Shown here piece by piece: positions 36,222 through 47,473 of a stretch of DNA of 64,000 nucleotides. Origin of the DNA: Crotalaria pallida. Lineage: Eukaryota; Streptophyta; Magnoliopsida; Fabales; Fabaceae. Under the pieces are notes generated by a model that saw only the letters and a program-made list of their open reading frames with translations, did not search any database and was not told the origin of the DNA. The stretch spans positions 63,410,660 through 63,474,659 of the forward strand of contig CM075649.1 of NCBI GenBank assembly GCA_037953625.1. Reading direction: 5' to 3'. The position numbers and the translations under genes were made by a program. How positions within the stretch are numbered: position 1 is the first letter of the stretch; the number at the start of each line of letters is the position of its first letter.

Positions 36222-37088
36222 CATTCTTAAAAAACAATTCTACATTTTCAAAATCATATAAAAGATTATTATTATTCTTCAAAATAACATTAGGGAGATT
36301 TCTCCCCCACATAAAAAGGAGTTCCTTTAACTTTTCAAACCTTTTTAGCTCAAAATATTTCATAAGAAAAATCTCTTGAATAAAACTTTTGCTTCCAACG
36401 CGTATAAAAATCCCTTTTTACCAAAAAGGTTTTTCCTTAAACTTCTTCAAAATTATTTTACAATTAATTTGATTGAAATCTTTTGACTAACTTTTCCAGA
36501 TTAAATACATGTCTTAAACTGAAACATTTCCCAATAAACTTTTGGAAGAAAAACTTTTTCCGAAAAACATTTTTCGACTACACAACCCTAACTTAAAACA
36601 TTTTGCAACAAATTTTTCGATAGAAAAACTTTTCCCGCTGCGCACTCTGATCACTCACGCACGATTAGTGAATCATTTATATGACTTTATTCCTTAATAG
36701 TTGCAAACATTAGGGTGATCAGTCCTAATATTCAAACTATCTATAATAAAATCATTCCTTTCAGATATAACTTTTCGCAAGAAAAGTCATACGACACATC
36801 TTTAAGTTAGATGAACTTAAAGATATAATATTTGTCACCATCATATTTAGCTAGATAGCCAAGTGCTAGAGATATTTTCGTTGGGGAGACAAAGATTTGT
36901 CCTATCCCGGTGGTCATTAATTTCTCTAGTCTTAACTAATCATTCTATTTCCCATAGTGTCCACAGATATTTACCACATCCAGCTGTGATAAAGGCTTCG
37001 ATCACAGAAATTCGGGTCAAAATGATATCTAGATCTTCAAATTATCGAACGGTTCAATTAACGTACTCGAAAGAAATAGCTGACTACG
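36222..37088 (-). mobile_element. Element J interior downstream of gag, non-coding
   Basis: About 870 bp between the gag stop and the polypurine tract. I see no protease, RT, RNase H or integrase motif in any frame; the sequence is AT-rich with scattered 'aaaacttttc' runs. The element lacks pol altogether. Confidence 0.7.
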
Positions 37089-38141
37089 TTAATTCGGATA
37101 AGGAGAAAAACAACCTAAGGGTTTACCTCGCTTGCCTCGCTTGCTACCCGATCCTTTCTTGATTTTGTTTTCTGGACAGTCTGGCGAATAGTGTCCCGGC
37201 TTCCTGCAGCTGAAGCAGATGATTCCCTTGGGTACACCACAGCTTGATCCGAAGTGATGTGTTCCACACCTTTCACATTGAGGAGGGCAAGTGATCTCTT
37301 TCCCCTTTCCTTTCTGATTACCATTTTTCGATTGAGATTTTCCTAATCCCAATCTATATAGTTCGGGCTCCTCAAATTGATCCTTTTCCATAGTTAATTG
37401 TCTTTCTTCCTCCTCTAGTTGAACTTCCATTTCCTCAATCTTTCGCTTCTTATGAATCCGGACATTCTTTTCATAGACCTCCTTTGCTTTCATATCATCC
37501 TCATAGATTCTGCACAAGTTTACCAACATCGGGAAATTCCTTATTCCCTGATAACTGATTCCTGGCTTCAGATCCGGGCGTAGACCATTCTCGAATTTTA
37601 TACATTTTGATCTTTCATCTGGATGGTTCTGGTAGTAGGGAGAATACTTCATCAATTCTTCAAATTTTGCAGCGTACTCTCCAACATCCATTTCCCCTTG
37701 CTTTATTTCCAAAAATTCAACTTCCTTCTTTCTCCTTATATCCTCTGGGAAGTACTTTTCTAAAAACTTTTCTTTAAACACCTCCCAAGTGATGTGCCGA
37801 TCCTCGGATTCCAATAACTGCTTGGCGTGATCCCACCAAGTTTCTGCTTTATCATTCAGCATATATGTCGCATATACCACCTTTTGTGTATCGGAACAAC
37901 CCGTAGACCGAAAGATTTTCTGAATTTCTTGCAACCATTTTTGAGCTCCCTCTGGGTTATATCCTCCTTCGAACATAGGGGGATTGCAACTACGGAATTA
38001 TGTGAGTCCTCCAAACTCAGCAGGTTCAGCATTGCATTGACGCGGTTGATTCGCTTGTGTTTGATGCTGCTGCATATTCTCTAATACAGCAGTGATCCTT
38101 TCTAACATATCATTCGTACGGTTTCGGTTTCTCGCTGCCAT
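37089..38141 (-). pseudogene. gag: gag of element J (Ty3/gypsy Gag), one in-frame stop
   Basis: Gag is the capsid and nucleocapsid precursor that packages element RNA. The frame from the ATG at 38141 (MAARNRNRTNDM) runs 350 codons with a single TAA at codon 48 (38000-37998), then continues in frame to the natural end at 37089. The capsid core starts around MFEGGYNPEGAQKWLQEIQK (codon 56 on), with the family's WWDHAK and FLEKYFPEDIRRKKEVEFL motifs. A coiled, Lys/Glu-rich linker follows (about codons 215-255). Near the end come a first Cys/His cluster (CERCGTHHFGSSC) and a classic CCHC knuckle CFSCRKPGHYSPDC (about codons 309-322), then a basic tail. Gag-only interiors define TR-GAG type non-autonomous elements. 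The single stop suggests a recently working gene. Confidence 0.85.
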
Positions 38142-38229
38142 GATAGACCTGCACTCATAAAAACTTTGGTCAGAGTCACACAACTTATTGAGTATGGGAA
38201 GGACCATACTCCATAGCCAAGAGTTGGAA

Positions 38230-38246
38230 CCATTGCTCTGATACCA
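38230..38246 (-). promoter_or_regulatory. Element J primer-binding site
   Basis: Minus strand TGGTATCAGAGCAATGG is four bases from the 5' LTR end at 38251 and identical to the sites of A and F. Confidence 0.85.
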
Positions 38247-38250
38247 CAAT

Positions 38251-39224
38251 TGAAACATCCCAAAATCCGATTCATTGAAAAATGCGAGTTAACAAAAACT
38301 TTTTCATAATGAAAGTATGAAAACAAAAAGTACTTTTCATAAGGGTGGTATTTCCTTTACAAAATATTCTGAGTGTAAAATACTTATATAATACAAACTC
38401 CCAAAAAACCCTTTTTACACCCAGAGCATTGGTCTTCACAACTCGATCCTTCTGCAAAAGGATTTGGATGACGAGACGTCATCCTGGCTGCTTCTTCTAG
38501 ACACCTCCACTCCTACAGGAGTGACTTCAGTCCTGTCCTTTGAAAGAACCTACCACCACAGACATGGTAGTATGGGAGTCAGTCACTTGTCATATCGCCT
38601 AAGCAGATTATATGATTGGTCAAACACAATCATTACAGATATCATTTCAACATAATAAAAGCATGCCCAAGAGTCTTATTAAACAACATTGGCTAAAACC
38701 ATTAATTTCTCATGCAATGCATGCACGTCTCTCAAATCATTTCTCCATAATCAACTCTTCCAGAAAACAACACTCTGGGATAGGCAATCGTGCGCTCGAT
38801 GTTTCCACAACCTGTATAGCGGCCACACCGTTCTATACTAGAACCCCATCGACCACGATCTTAAAATGATACAAGGGGATGATCCCTGAACCATTGTCCA
38901 CCAATAGTTCTAGGTCCTTGTCATTTCTACGGTGGCGGCCACACTGTTCCAACCGTCTCATGTAGCGGCCACTACACCGTACTACATGGTTTCCAATCCC
39001 GCATGCACCTCACTGAACGATTCCCTGTACACCATGCATGAGATGCGTCACACATATATTATTCATCACATCATACACATGGCGGCCACACCGTTCCACA
39101 TGTCTTCGTATAGCGGCCACACCGTACTATACGGAATCAAACACATATCCCACATATGGCGGCCACACCGTTCCACATGTCTTCGTATAGCGGCCACACC
39201 GTACTATACGGAATCCTTTAAGCA
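38251..39224 (-). mobile_element. Element J 5' LTR, truncated
   Basis: On the minus strand it ends GGGATGTTTCA at 38251. It matches 32428-33405 closely, including the GCGGCCACACCG repeats, and breaks off at about 39224-39228, where F LTR sequence begins. The missing 2.8 kb includes the LTR start and the presumed promoter, so J cannot be transcribed from its own 5' LTR. Confidence 0.85.
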
Positions 39225-41946
39225 TAATATGATATGTGTTTGTTTTAATATGTGAATGTTGCTTGAAAATTTATATGTGTGGGTGGTGTTACGGTTTTGC
39301 ATATGTGTGTGTGTGCATATGATTCTTGAAAATGTTTGCATAATTATATGAATTGATGATTATGGTGTCTTAAAATAAATGTGAGTAGAAATTGAAAATA
39401 TAAGATGTGTGTGCATGTGTATGTGCTACGGTGGTGTGTGTAAGGGGTAGGATTTTAATTTTTGGGTAAGGAAAATTATAGGTTGAATTTGAAATCAAAG
39501 AGGGATCACATGGGTAGAAAGAGAGGTTTGAAGTGATGGATATAACCATGCATGATGAGACCTAAGCCCTAGCCTATGCACCATATTCCCTTTGATTTAA
39601 CCCTTGCCATGCAAACTTTTGGAAACCCAAAATTGCCCTTCCATTTGATGCCTTGGCCGAACCTCAACTCAAGGGCAAAGAGGACCACTTCGATTGCCCA
39701 TAAATACACCTAGCCTTGGTTCATTTCGTCATTTTTCTTTCCATTTCCTTTCCATTACATCCAAACACTTCTAAGAGATCATCAAACCCTTAGAAGAGAA
39801 AAGAGAGAGAGACGAAGAGAGGGTGGCCGTGAGGAGCACGAAGGAAGAAGGAGGAGAATTGGAGCAAGACTTTGAATTTTCCTTGGAGATCAAGAACGTT
39901 TGAAGTTAGGAGACCAACTTTCTTGGTAGGTTATGTGAAGATCAAGAGGAAGATCATGATAGTTAGGCTTTTCTTTTGGTTTTGTAATTTTTCCTTTTCT
40001 ATTTCCGTGCATGTTTATTTTCATAGCTTGAAAGATGAGTGTGAGTGTTGTTTAATATTGATCATGGACTTTTAAAGTTTAAGTTGGTTTGTAATATGTG
40101 AACTTATGGACTTTATGCCTCGGTTATGGCTCTTTAAGTAGATCTTGATGATTTTCTAAACAAACTATTAAGAGATCTAAATTATTTACTTGAGATTTTT
40201 GTGAAAACTAAAAATGGAAACCCTTTGCATGTTGGATTTCTTATCTAAAACCGTGACCTATGAGGTTTTCATGAAAGGTTTTGGTAAAAGAATTATGAGC
40301 TAAGCTTGATTGGTGATGAAGTGAAGATTTTAAGTCTTGCATGTTAATTTCTTTTGCTCAATCTGTGATCTATGTGCATCTGTGTGAATGTTTGATAAAC
40401 CCTTACATGATCTAAGCTTATTTGAGAAGAAAATAGGACTTTTTAGCTTTGCATGTTGATTTTGTGATGATCTTGGTTAATCCTTGTACGTGCATGTATT
40501 AATCCATGATTGTTGATTAAACGTTAGGACTTTGAGGTTTGCATGTTAAGTTTTCAAGTGAAAAAGATTAAGTTTTCTTCTATATGTGTGTTACGGTCTA
40601 GAAGAAATGAGTAGGATAATGATCTTTAAAATGATTCTTTTTCATATGACCATGATTTGATTTAAGGATTTGTCTTATGCATGTTGTGTTGGTGTGAAGG
40701 CCATTCGGCCATGAGTGATGAAAGTGGACTTGATGTTTGATTTTGATGCATGTATGTATTAGGGGTAGATTTAGTAATCTTAAGTTCATGCATGTTATTT
40801 TTAGGAGTCCAAAGTATAATCTTAATTTTGTTTAAGAAAAGTTGTGAGTTTGATTTTAATAGAACTATTAAGAAAAATGTTGTTATAATAATGGTTCATG
40901 CATGTTGGTATGAGAAAATGATGATCTACATGTTTGCTTTGATTAATTGTCTTTAGTATATTGAAAAGTGAACTAAAATTCTTGTCTTATGTGTTATGAT
41001 ATTCGGCCTTGAGGTACGAGAATAGGGAAGTGTGTTTGATCATCATTGAAGTTGCATGTAGACTAAGAGTAGCCTCATTTAGGAGCATAAAGATGCTTGT
41101 ATGAAATGATTAAATTTAAAGGACAAGTCAAAATAAAACTTTGAAATGAATTGTAGCTTTGATTGTTGTCTTGAATTAAGTTAAGAAAAATAAAACTGAA
41201 CTTGATAAATTTTCTTGTGATGCTCACGGTTTGATCTTGGAAGGAATAGAATAATTTCATTATCTTATGTCTTGGATTGTGTGTTATATCTTTGCAAAAT
41301 TTTACTTGAATAATTCGGCCAGTGCATGTTTAGGTGCTTAGAAGGATTTTCTTTTTTGAAATGACTAATGAGAGTGACTATATTCTATGTGTATGCTATT
41401 TTATGTTTGATGAAATGATGTGTTAATTTACTTTCTTCTTTTCGGTTTTTAGGAATGAAAATAAATAAAAATTAATTGAATTAATTTTCATGATGTTGAT
41501 TCTATGATTCTAAGGTTTAGAATTTATTGGTAATTAGGAAATGTTAATCATGGGTAATTCGATTTTGTCAAGATTAATTAAGATTAAGTTTGAATTATTT
41601 TCCTATGCATGATTGAGTTGGTGTGTTAGTGTTATAATTTAATTAGTTATTTCTTTAGCTTAAGAGTGTTTTTCAATATGTGAATGGTGAATGCTTAGAC
41701 TTTTTAATTAATCTAATCTAATTTGACTTTAGAACTTCATCTTTTCGAAGTTTTGGTATCCTGTTGGATGTTTTCATAATCTGAATGTTTTAAACTATGT
41801 TTTTTTTTTTTAAAAAGGAAGTTTATTGGAATAAAAGAACATTTCTAAGTTGTTTTCAAAGTTTTTCTCAAAAACCTTTTTAATCCTGGATTTAAGTTGA
41901 ATTTGAAAGTTTTGAATGATTAACAACAAGTTTTCAAAAAGAGAAT
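39225..41946 (+). mobile_element. Element F 3' LTR, middle part (F')
   Basis: Nearly identical to 19578-22316, with scattered substitutions and small indels. The first 450 bp of this LTR are missing apart from the 12-bp stub at 26583. It contains the TATA-like CATAAATAC (39699) and the GA-rich leader (39795-39860). The last five bases AGAAT (41942-41946) are the target site duplicated around K. Confidence 0.85.
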
Positions 41947-42473
41947 TGTAACATCCCGAATTTTAACCCGTAGTATAATTATAATAACACTAGACTGGAA
42001 TAATAATAATAACAATGATCAAGTTTAAGATAACTAATTAAGGTCCATTTTAGTCTTACTCAAGTGTTAAGAGATACCGGGATTGAAACACTATGATTTA
42101 TTTAACGTTATAAATTATAAGTTTTATTGAATTAAATAATTGTTTCCTGAAATTTATGACTTAAGTGTTGGGTAGTTTCATAAAAATACGTAATGTTAAT
42201 TACGAAATTATATCTTATTTATATATTTTAAAGTAGAATCATTAAAATGGTTACCCTAATTGAAAAATATACTTTCTATATTTTAACTTGCTTTTGTTAT
42301 ATTTAATATTAAACTTGTTTTAAGAACTTCAAGAGCCTTAACTTTATGATTTTATATATGTACTTATTTGGATGTTTACATTTTTTTTTATTAGTACTTC
42401 TTGGTATTTAAAATAAATAAATAAAGAAAAAAAATGTGTTTATTAGTATTTTAAAATAATACTAACATTGCTG

Positions 42474-42486
42474 CTAATAATAATAT

Positions 42487-42536
<50 letters not shown>

Positions 42537-42558
42537 GTAGTAGTAGTAGTAGTAGTGT
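42474..42558. repeat. (TAA)n/(TAG)n microsatellite
   Basis: An imperfect TAA run passes into TAG triplets just ahead of the GC-rich leader of K. It explains the poly-Leu open frame on the opposite strand. Confidence 0.9.
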
Positions 42559-44689
42559 TAAAGTTGGTGTATGAAAGGGAGGTGGGAAAACCCTAAGGGG
42601 TTCCCTTTGTGGGTGCGGCGGCAACCCCCCTATCTCTCCCACCGTCCCTCTGGTTCTCCACCGCCGGCGCCCGTCGCCGTCGCCGCTCTCTCTCACTCCC
42701 TTCGCGGATCGCGAACTCTCTTTCTCTCTCTCCCTCGTTCTCAAGCCGTCGCTCTTCCTCACGAATCGCAAGTCCGTTTGCCATGGTTGCTGCCTACATC
42801 CAGTTCGTCTTCATCTCCGCCTCTCCTCTATTGGTCTCGCTGCCGCCATTCTCGTGTTCCTCCACCCATTCGCGACTTGCGGCCTCTAGGGAGCGTAGCC
42901 GCTGATTTTTGTGTGCCACCACTTCCCTCCTATCCAATAACGAACCGCCGCCACCATTAGTGGTTGTCGCTGTCGGCGCTCGAGCTCGTCATGGCTGCCA
43001 TGGGGACGCCGCCATCACCTTGGAGAAGCCACCTCTTCCTTTCGTTTTGGAGCCATGGTCACTGTTGCTGTTGTGTGGGTGTAATCCCAACCGGTTCAGC
43101 CATGAACCGGGTTGGATCGGAGCAAGTAGTTGATTGTTGGGTTGAACCGGAGCAGCTGCTATGGTTTGGATCGTGGTGAATCGGATCGGGGCTAAGTACG
43201 AACCGAACCGAACCGAACAATTCCCTCTTCCTTGCTTCAAAAACCGGTTTTTGTGGGTAAAGTTCAATCACCTTTTTATTTGCTCTGTGTTATGTTTAAT
43301 AATAACTTGATGATACAAATGGTATTAGTTTTGATAATAATGATTTAGTGTTATATTATTTTGGAAAAAAAATAAGTGATATTGTGATTTAGTATTGATT
43401 TTAATTATACCGTTATTGATAATGATTTTTAATTGATTACTTTGATTTATTATTACATCGAATGAAACACTATGCCAAACAAATTGTTTTAGAAGTATTT
43501 TGTTAAAAGTGTTAGGTTCCTAAGTAATGGAGTTGTTGTTTAGTGAGGTGGAATTGTCCCCAAACTAAACAATACACTAGTTAATTAGGAACCTGATATA
43601 TTTGGCATACGTTAATTCGGGTTAAAACCTTAAATGTTAATTTCAAGTTAAAGGGAAGTGAAATTTATTGAATGTTGGAAATGTGATGTTTGCTTATTTT
43701 GAACCGAGAACACTTCCTTTTAATTCAGAATTTATAGTTTTAAGTAGCTAAAAGTACGTGATTTCAATCTATTATGATACTTTTGTTGGTTTCGAAAGTT
43801 AACACATTTTTCAAAAGAAGTTATACTATTTTTAATGAAAAAGGAGTGATCTTAACTTTAGATTTCATTTGATCTTGGTTTATGAACTTGAATTAAATAA
43901 TGTTATGATTTGGAATCAGATTCAATACTTGTCAAGATATGTCTTGTTTAGTTTATTTTAGTTCCGGGGTGCAAAGCTTTTAAAGTGTCTACTTTAGTGC
44001 GATTTCAAAGTGATTATTATTGTTTGGTATGACATGGTTGGACGGCGAAGGACTTTAGGATCAGCAAGGATGCGAACATTGAACCGCGCTATGTTTGGGC
44101 ATGATTACACAAAAAGAATCAGGTTTAAGGAAATGCAAAGTAAGGGGTTCTTTACCTTGCTTTAGGGAGTATTATCTAATTAGTTCATAGTACTTGCTAA
44201 GAGTATATGTATATGTTTGGTTTGGAATTTAGATGGTTATTATAGGCTTAACAATCAAGAATGAAATTAAATGGAATAGTTGTTAAATTGATATATGTGA
44301 TAAATTGAGTATGCTAAGCGCTAAATGTCATTATTTATGCCTAACTGAAATATCTGGATACTTGATTGGTAACTGGAGTTGATTATATATGAAAGTTGTT
44401 ATGTATGTTAGAAAAAGTATTGAGTTGTGCTAATTTGTGAATGATTATGATATTTAATTATTGGGATGAATGTCTCTTGAAAATTGCCCTGTATATCTGG
44501 AAATTGAAAGTATAATGAGATGATGAATTGATAAACATACGAGAATAAATATTTCTTTGGAAAAAATTAAAGGTATAAGTATATGAAAAGGATGATGGAA
44601 TTATGATGAGTACATCAAGGAAATAATCGAATATGAAATTGAAAGATTTAAAGGAAAAAGAGTGTGTGGTCCAGATCTTGTAAGACGTT

Positions 44690-45065
44690 GTCCTTAGGAG
44701 ACTGTACGCATAGATCGCATAAGACGCACGCGATGCACAGCTGTAAGACGTTGTTCTTAGGAGACTGTACGCAATTATGGACACACACCATATATTAATA
44801 AAGGTATAATTTGGATTGTGCGACTCCAGATCTTGTAAGACGTTGTCCTTAGGAGACTGTACGCATAGATCGCGTAAGACACACATAGTGTGCATCTGTA
44901 AGACGTTGTCCTTAGGAGACTGTACGCAATGATGGACGCACCTTCTGATTTTGGGAATCCAGATCTTGTAAGACATTGTCCTTAGGAGACTGTATGCATA
45001 GATCGCGTAAGACACACATTGTGTGCAGCTGTAAGACGTTGTCCTCAGGAGACTGTACGCAATGA
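44690..45065. repeat. Tandem repeats in LTR K
   Basis: Composite units of about 150 bp, each with two 'gtaagacgttgtccttagga' segments separated by 'gactgtacgcatagatcgcg'. A 185-codon minus-strand frame across it repeats the same peptide and is not a gene. The 'gcagctgtaagacg' element is shared with H at about 54690. Confidence 0.85.
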
Positions 45066-45420
45066 TGGATCCCCGTGATAAATTCTAAAAAGCTGTGAAA
45101 GCTTCAAAGAGTATGAGAAAAGAGAATGTGAAATTAAATAAAGAGTTGAGAAATATATCAAGTTGTATAAGTTGTAAATGTATGAAATAAAAGAGTTAAA
45201 GAATTATAAAAGAAATCATTTGTTATTAATGTAAATATAATTGCTGTGAATGAGTATGAATGATTGAGTTTTGTGCAATATATGGCTAAATGTGTTTGAC
45301 TTAGTAGGTCATTATGTCTAGTTAGACACTACTTTCTACTTCATGTGTAAAGCTCACCCTTACAAACATTTTTCAGGTATTGAGCTTGGAGCTTGCACAG
45401 TTTTTGGCCGAGCAGGATTA

Positions 45421-45439
45421 CCCTCCACCACGTGGAGGG
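45421..45439 (+). other. CAC-loop hairpin, covarying form in K
   Basis: CCCTCCAC-CAC-GTGGAGGG is a perfect 8-bp stem. It occupies the same place after the acceptor (45376) as the CTCTCCCT-CAC-AGGGAGAG of D, H and I, and also follows GGCCGAGCAGGA. Both arms differ between families while pairing and loop are kept. Confidence 0.65.
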
Positions 45440-46116
45440 GTCGTATATTTTGAGGGAACTAAAGTAGTAATTAAATTAAAGATGGATATTTTGTATTTTA
45501 AAAGAATGTATTAGTTATCCGCCCTCGCTTGGTTTATGTTGGGCATTAGGACTTATTGTGTGTCTTGAGTAAATATAATATGTTTTGAAATGTTCTGGTC
45601 TGGACAGGTGCATGATTGGAAATTTTGGTAAAGTCCGAAATACAGAGGGAACTCTCCCGGATTTTTATCGAAATTTTCAAGTCCATATTTTTATAAAACT
45701 CAATTTAATCAAATATTTGTGAGGGTGTTACAAGAATTGTTTTCAAAAACGAATTAAAAGAGTGTATCGAAATCGTTTCTAACGCACGGGAAAAAATGTC
45801 TTAGTTCGAGTGACGGACGCGACGGAAATGAGGAGAGAATAGCGACCGGGAAGGACACTAGTGATGCTGTGGAGCCATAGTGACGTGAATGACGCGAAGG
45901 ATGCTGCTAAGCCCGAGCTAACAAGGAAGGACCCTAATGACGTTGCTAAGTCATAGAGACGGGAAGAACGCGGAGGATGCAGCTGAACCGCAGCTGACGA
46001 AGAAGATTATGGTGATGTTGCTGAGCAAGAATTGATGAGATGCATGAGAAATGATGATGATGTATAGATGATGTGATGATTTAAGTATTCGAGTTTTAGG
46101 GGGATTAGACGCGAGC

Positions 46117-46697
46117 GATTAGCGGTCGAGACTCGTTGAAGGGATGCACCAAGGATGAGCCGACCATTAAGACTAAGTCGTAATTAAAGTTCCTTAAAGG
46201 ACTCTAAAAGACATTAACAAATGCGGTGAGGTATGAGTGTCGTATCGAAGTAGTGGAGAGGAAGGAACCATAAGTATCTACGGATAATTAGGAGGAGATT
46301 GCATTAGGGGAGGACAATGACGGTGATACGTCAAGAAGTCTTGAGTACTTTCTAGGCGGAATGAATCCCACAAGTGGCGTACTAACGTGGTAGGGACTGG
46401 GTCCAATGCCGTGGCAAGTTCTGCTTTCGAAGCTAGAATAGTACTGTCGCCCCCAAGATTGCAAATCTTGAACAGTGAGAGGGACTGGAATGGGGCATTG
46501 TGATTGCCACTGTGAGACAGTGAGCCTTAGTAATGATAATGAATGAATTGAATTGATTTGAGGATGTATTCCTCCTGGTCTGGGACCACATGTTGTGAGA
46601 CAGCTGTCGTGCCCGTGTGGTAAAGGTCCTGTACTCCTGTTTGCTTCCGACTAGGTTGGGTGGTTGACCGAGGAGATGTAGACGCGTGTGCGAGCTC
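46117..46697 (+). other. Conserved LTR block, copy F'
   Basis: The hairpin here is perfect again, CAAGATT-TGC-type loop-AATCTTG (CAAGATTGCAAATCTTG). Compared with copy A (CTAGATTGCAAATCTAG), one T-A pair has become an A-T pair. Confidence 0.7.
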
Positions 46698-47158
46698 AAT
46701 GATGTTTCCCCCTCATCATTGATGCTAACCGATCTAATAAGACTTAAAGAACCAAAACATCCTAATGATAAGCATAGCGATAATAATAATAATTATAGTA
46801 ATAACAACACCAAGTGATGGATAAGACGAATGAGTTATTTATGATATGAATCCCTCGAAGTATCTGAGGAGTTTGAGAATAAGGAATGAAAGAGAAGTAC
46901 CAAGGTTGAGAATGTGATATCAATGAAGCTTGAAGACATTGTTATTATGAATGATTAGATGTGTGTTTAGGTTTAAATCTGTATAGTGATCATGTGTTGT
47001 TTTGATTTAATTTATGCTGTCGTTTGATTTTATATGTTATAGTTGTTTAGTCTTAATATTTACCTGATGTAATCCCACATAGTCGACATTGCCGTTTTGG
47101 GTAGCTCACTCTCTCTCGCATTTCTGTTATGTATTGTACAAAATTATACGGATCTTAG

Positions 47159-47473
47159 ATGGACAACATTGTAAGATATCAGTTGATTAGGGAGATAGGA
47201 GCATCTCCAATAAAAGGAGACAACATCACTATGTCTGCTTATGTGATGTTCTTCATCGCTATCAAGCGTAGAAGGGCGGAGCTCGCTGAGAAGATTGCAG
47301 CCCCAGAGGCGGAGTCTGATAGCGTGTCAGACGACTCTACGGTGGTGATCACTGAGGAGGCAGGTGAGGAGGATCCCGATACTTGGACAAAGACTAATAC
47401 AGAGGAGTGTCAGAGTGACGAGGATTGGAGCCCGTGTTCTGAGGACATTCCGTCAGAGGAAGAGGACGAGTGA
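47159..47473 (+). CDS. LTR-resident ORF, 104-aa acidic protein (3' LTR copy)
   Basis: It has the same length and frame as 24176-24490 and again directly follows CTTAG. The amino-acid differences are A5V, M18I, V43A, T48A, E83K, A84T and L97P (numbered from the 5' copy), with one silent change. Both LTR copies have stayed open although no selection is visible between them, which fits a young insertion. Function unknown; the acidic tail ends SEEEDE. Confidence 0.45.
   Translation: MDNIVRYQLIREIGASPIKGDNITMSAYVMFFIAIKRRRAELAEKIAAPEAESDSVSDDSTVVITEEAGEEDPDTWTKTNTEECQSDEDWSPCSEDIPSEEEDE

Larger units (their letters stand above)
41947..45732 (+). mobile_element. Solo LTR K, 3.8 kb, AGAAT target duplication
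   Basis: It starts TGTAACATCCCGAATTTTAA and ends GAGGGTGTTACA. AGAAT is duplicated at 41942-41946 and 45733-45737, and removing the insert restores the F LTR (compare 22311-22320). Inside: a (TAA)n/(TAG)n microsatellite (42474-42558), a GC-rich and CpG-rich leader (42590-43260) with several spurious open frames, a possible donor GTGG|GTAAAG (about 43256), an AT-rich body, tandem repeats (44690-45065), acceptor TTTTTCAG (45376) and the CAC-loop hairpin (45421). No polypurine tract, primer site or coding region is attached. Confidence 0.9.

Noticed and set aside
42451..43271. Several open frames of 60-130 codons in solo LTR K, including a poly-Leu run
   Set aside because: The GC-rich LTR leader and a (TAA)n microsatellite keep multiple frames open on both strands; no domain or consistent codon bias is visible.
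44458..45015. 185-codon minus-strand frame with repeated CVQSPKDNVLQ-like peptide
   Set aside because: It is the translation of the K tandem repeats and unrelated AT-rich sequence, not a conserved protein.
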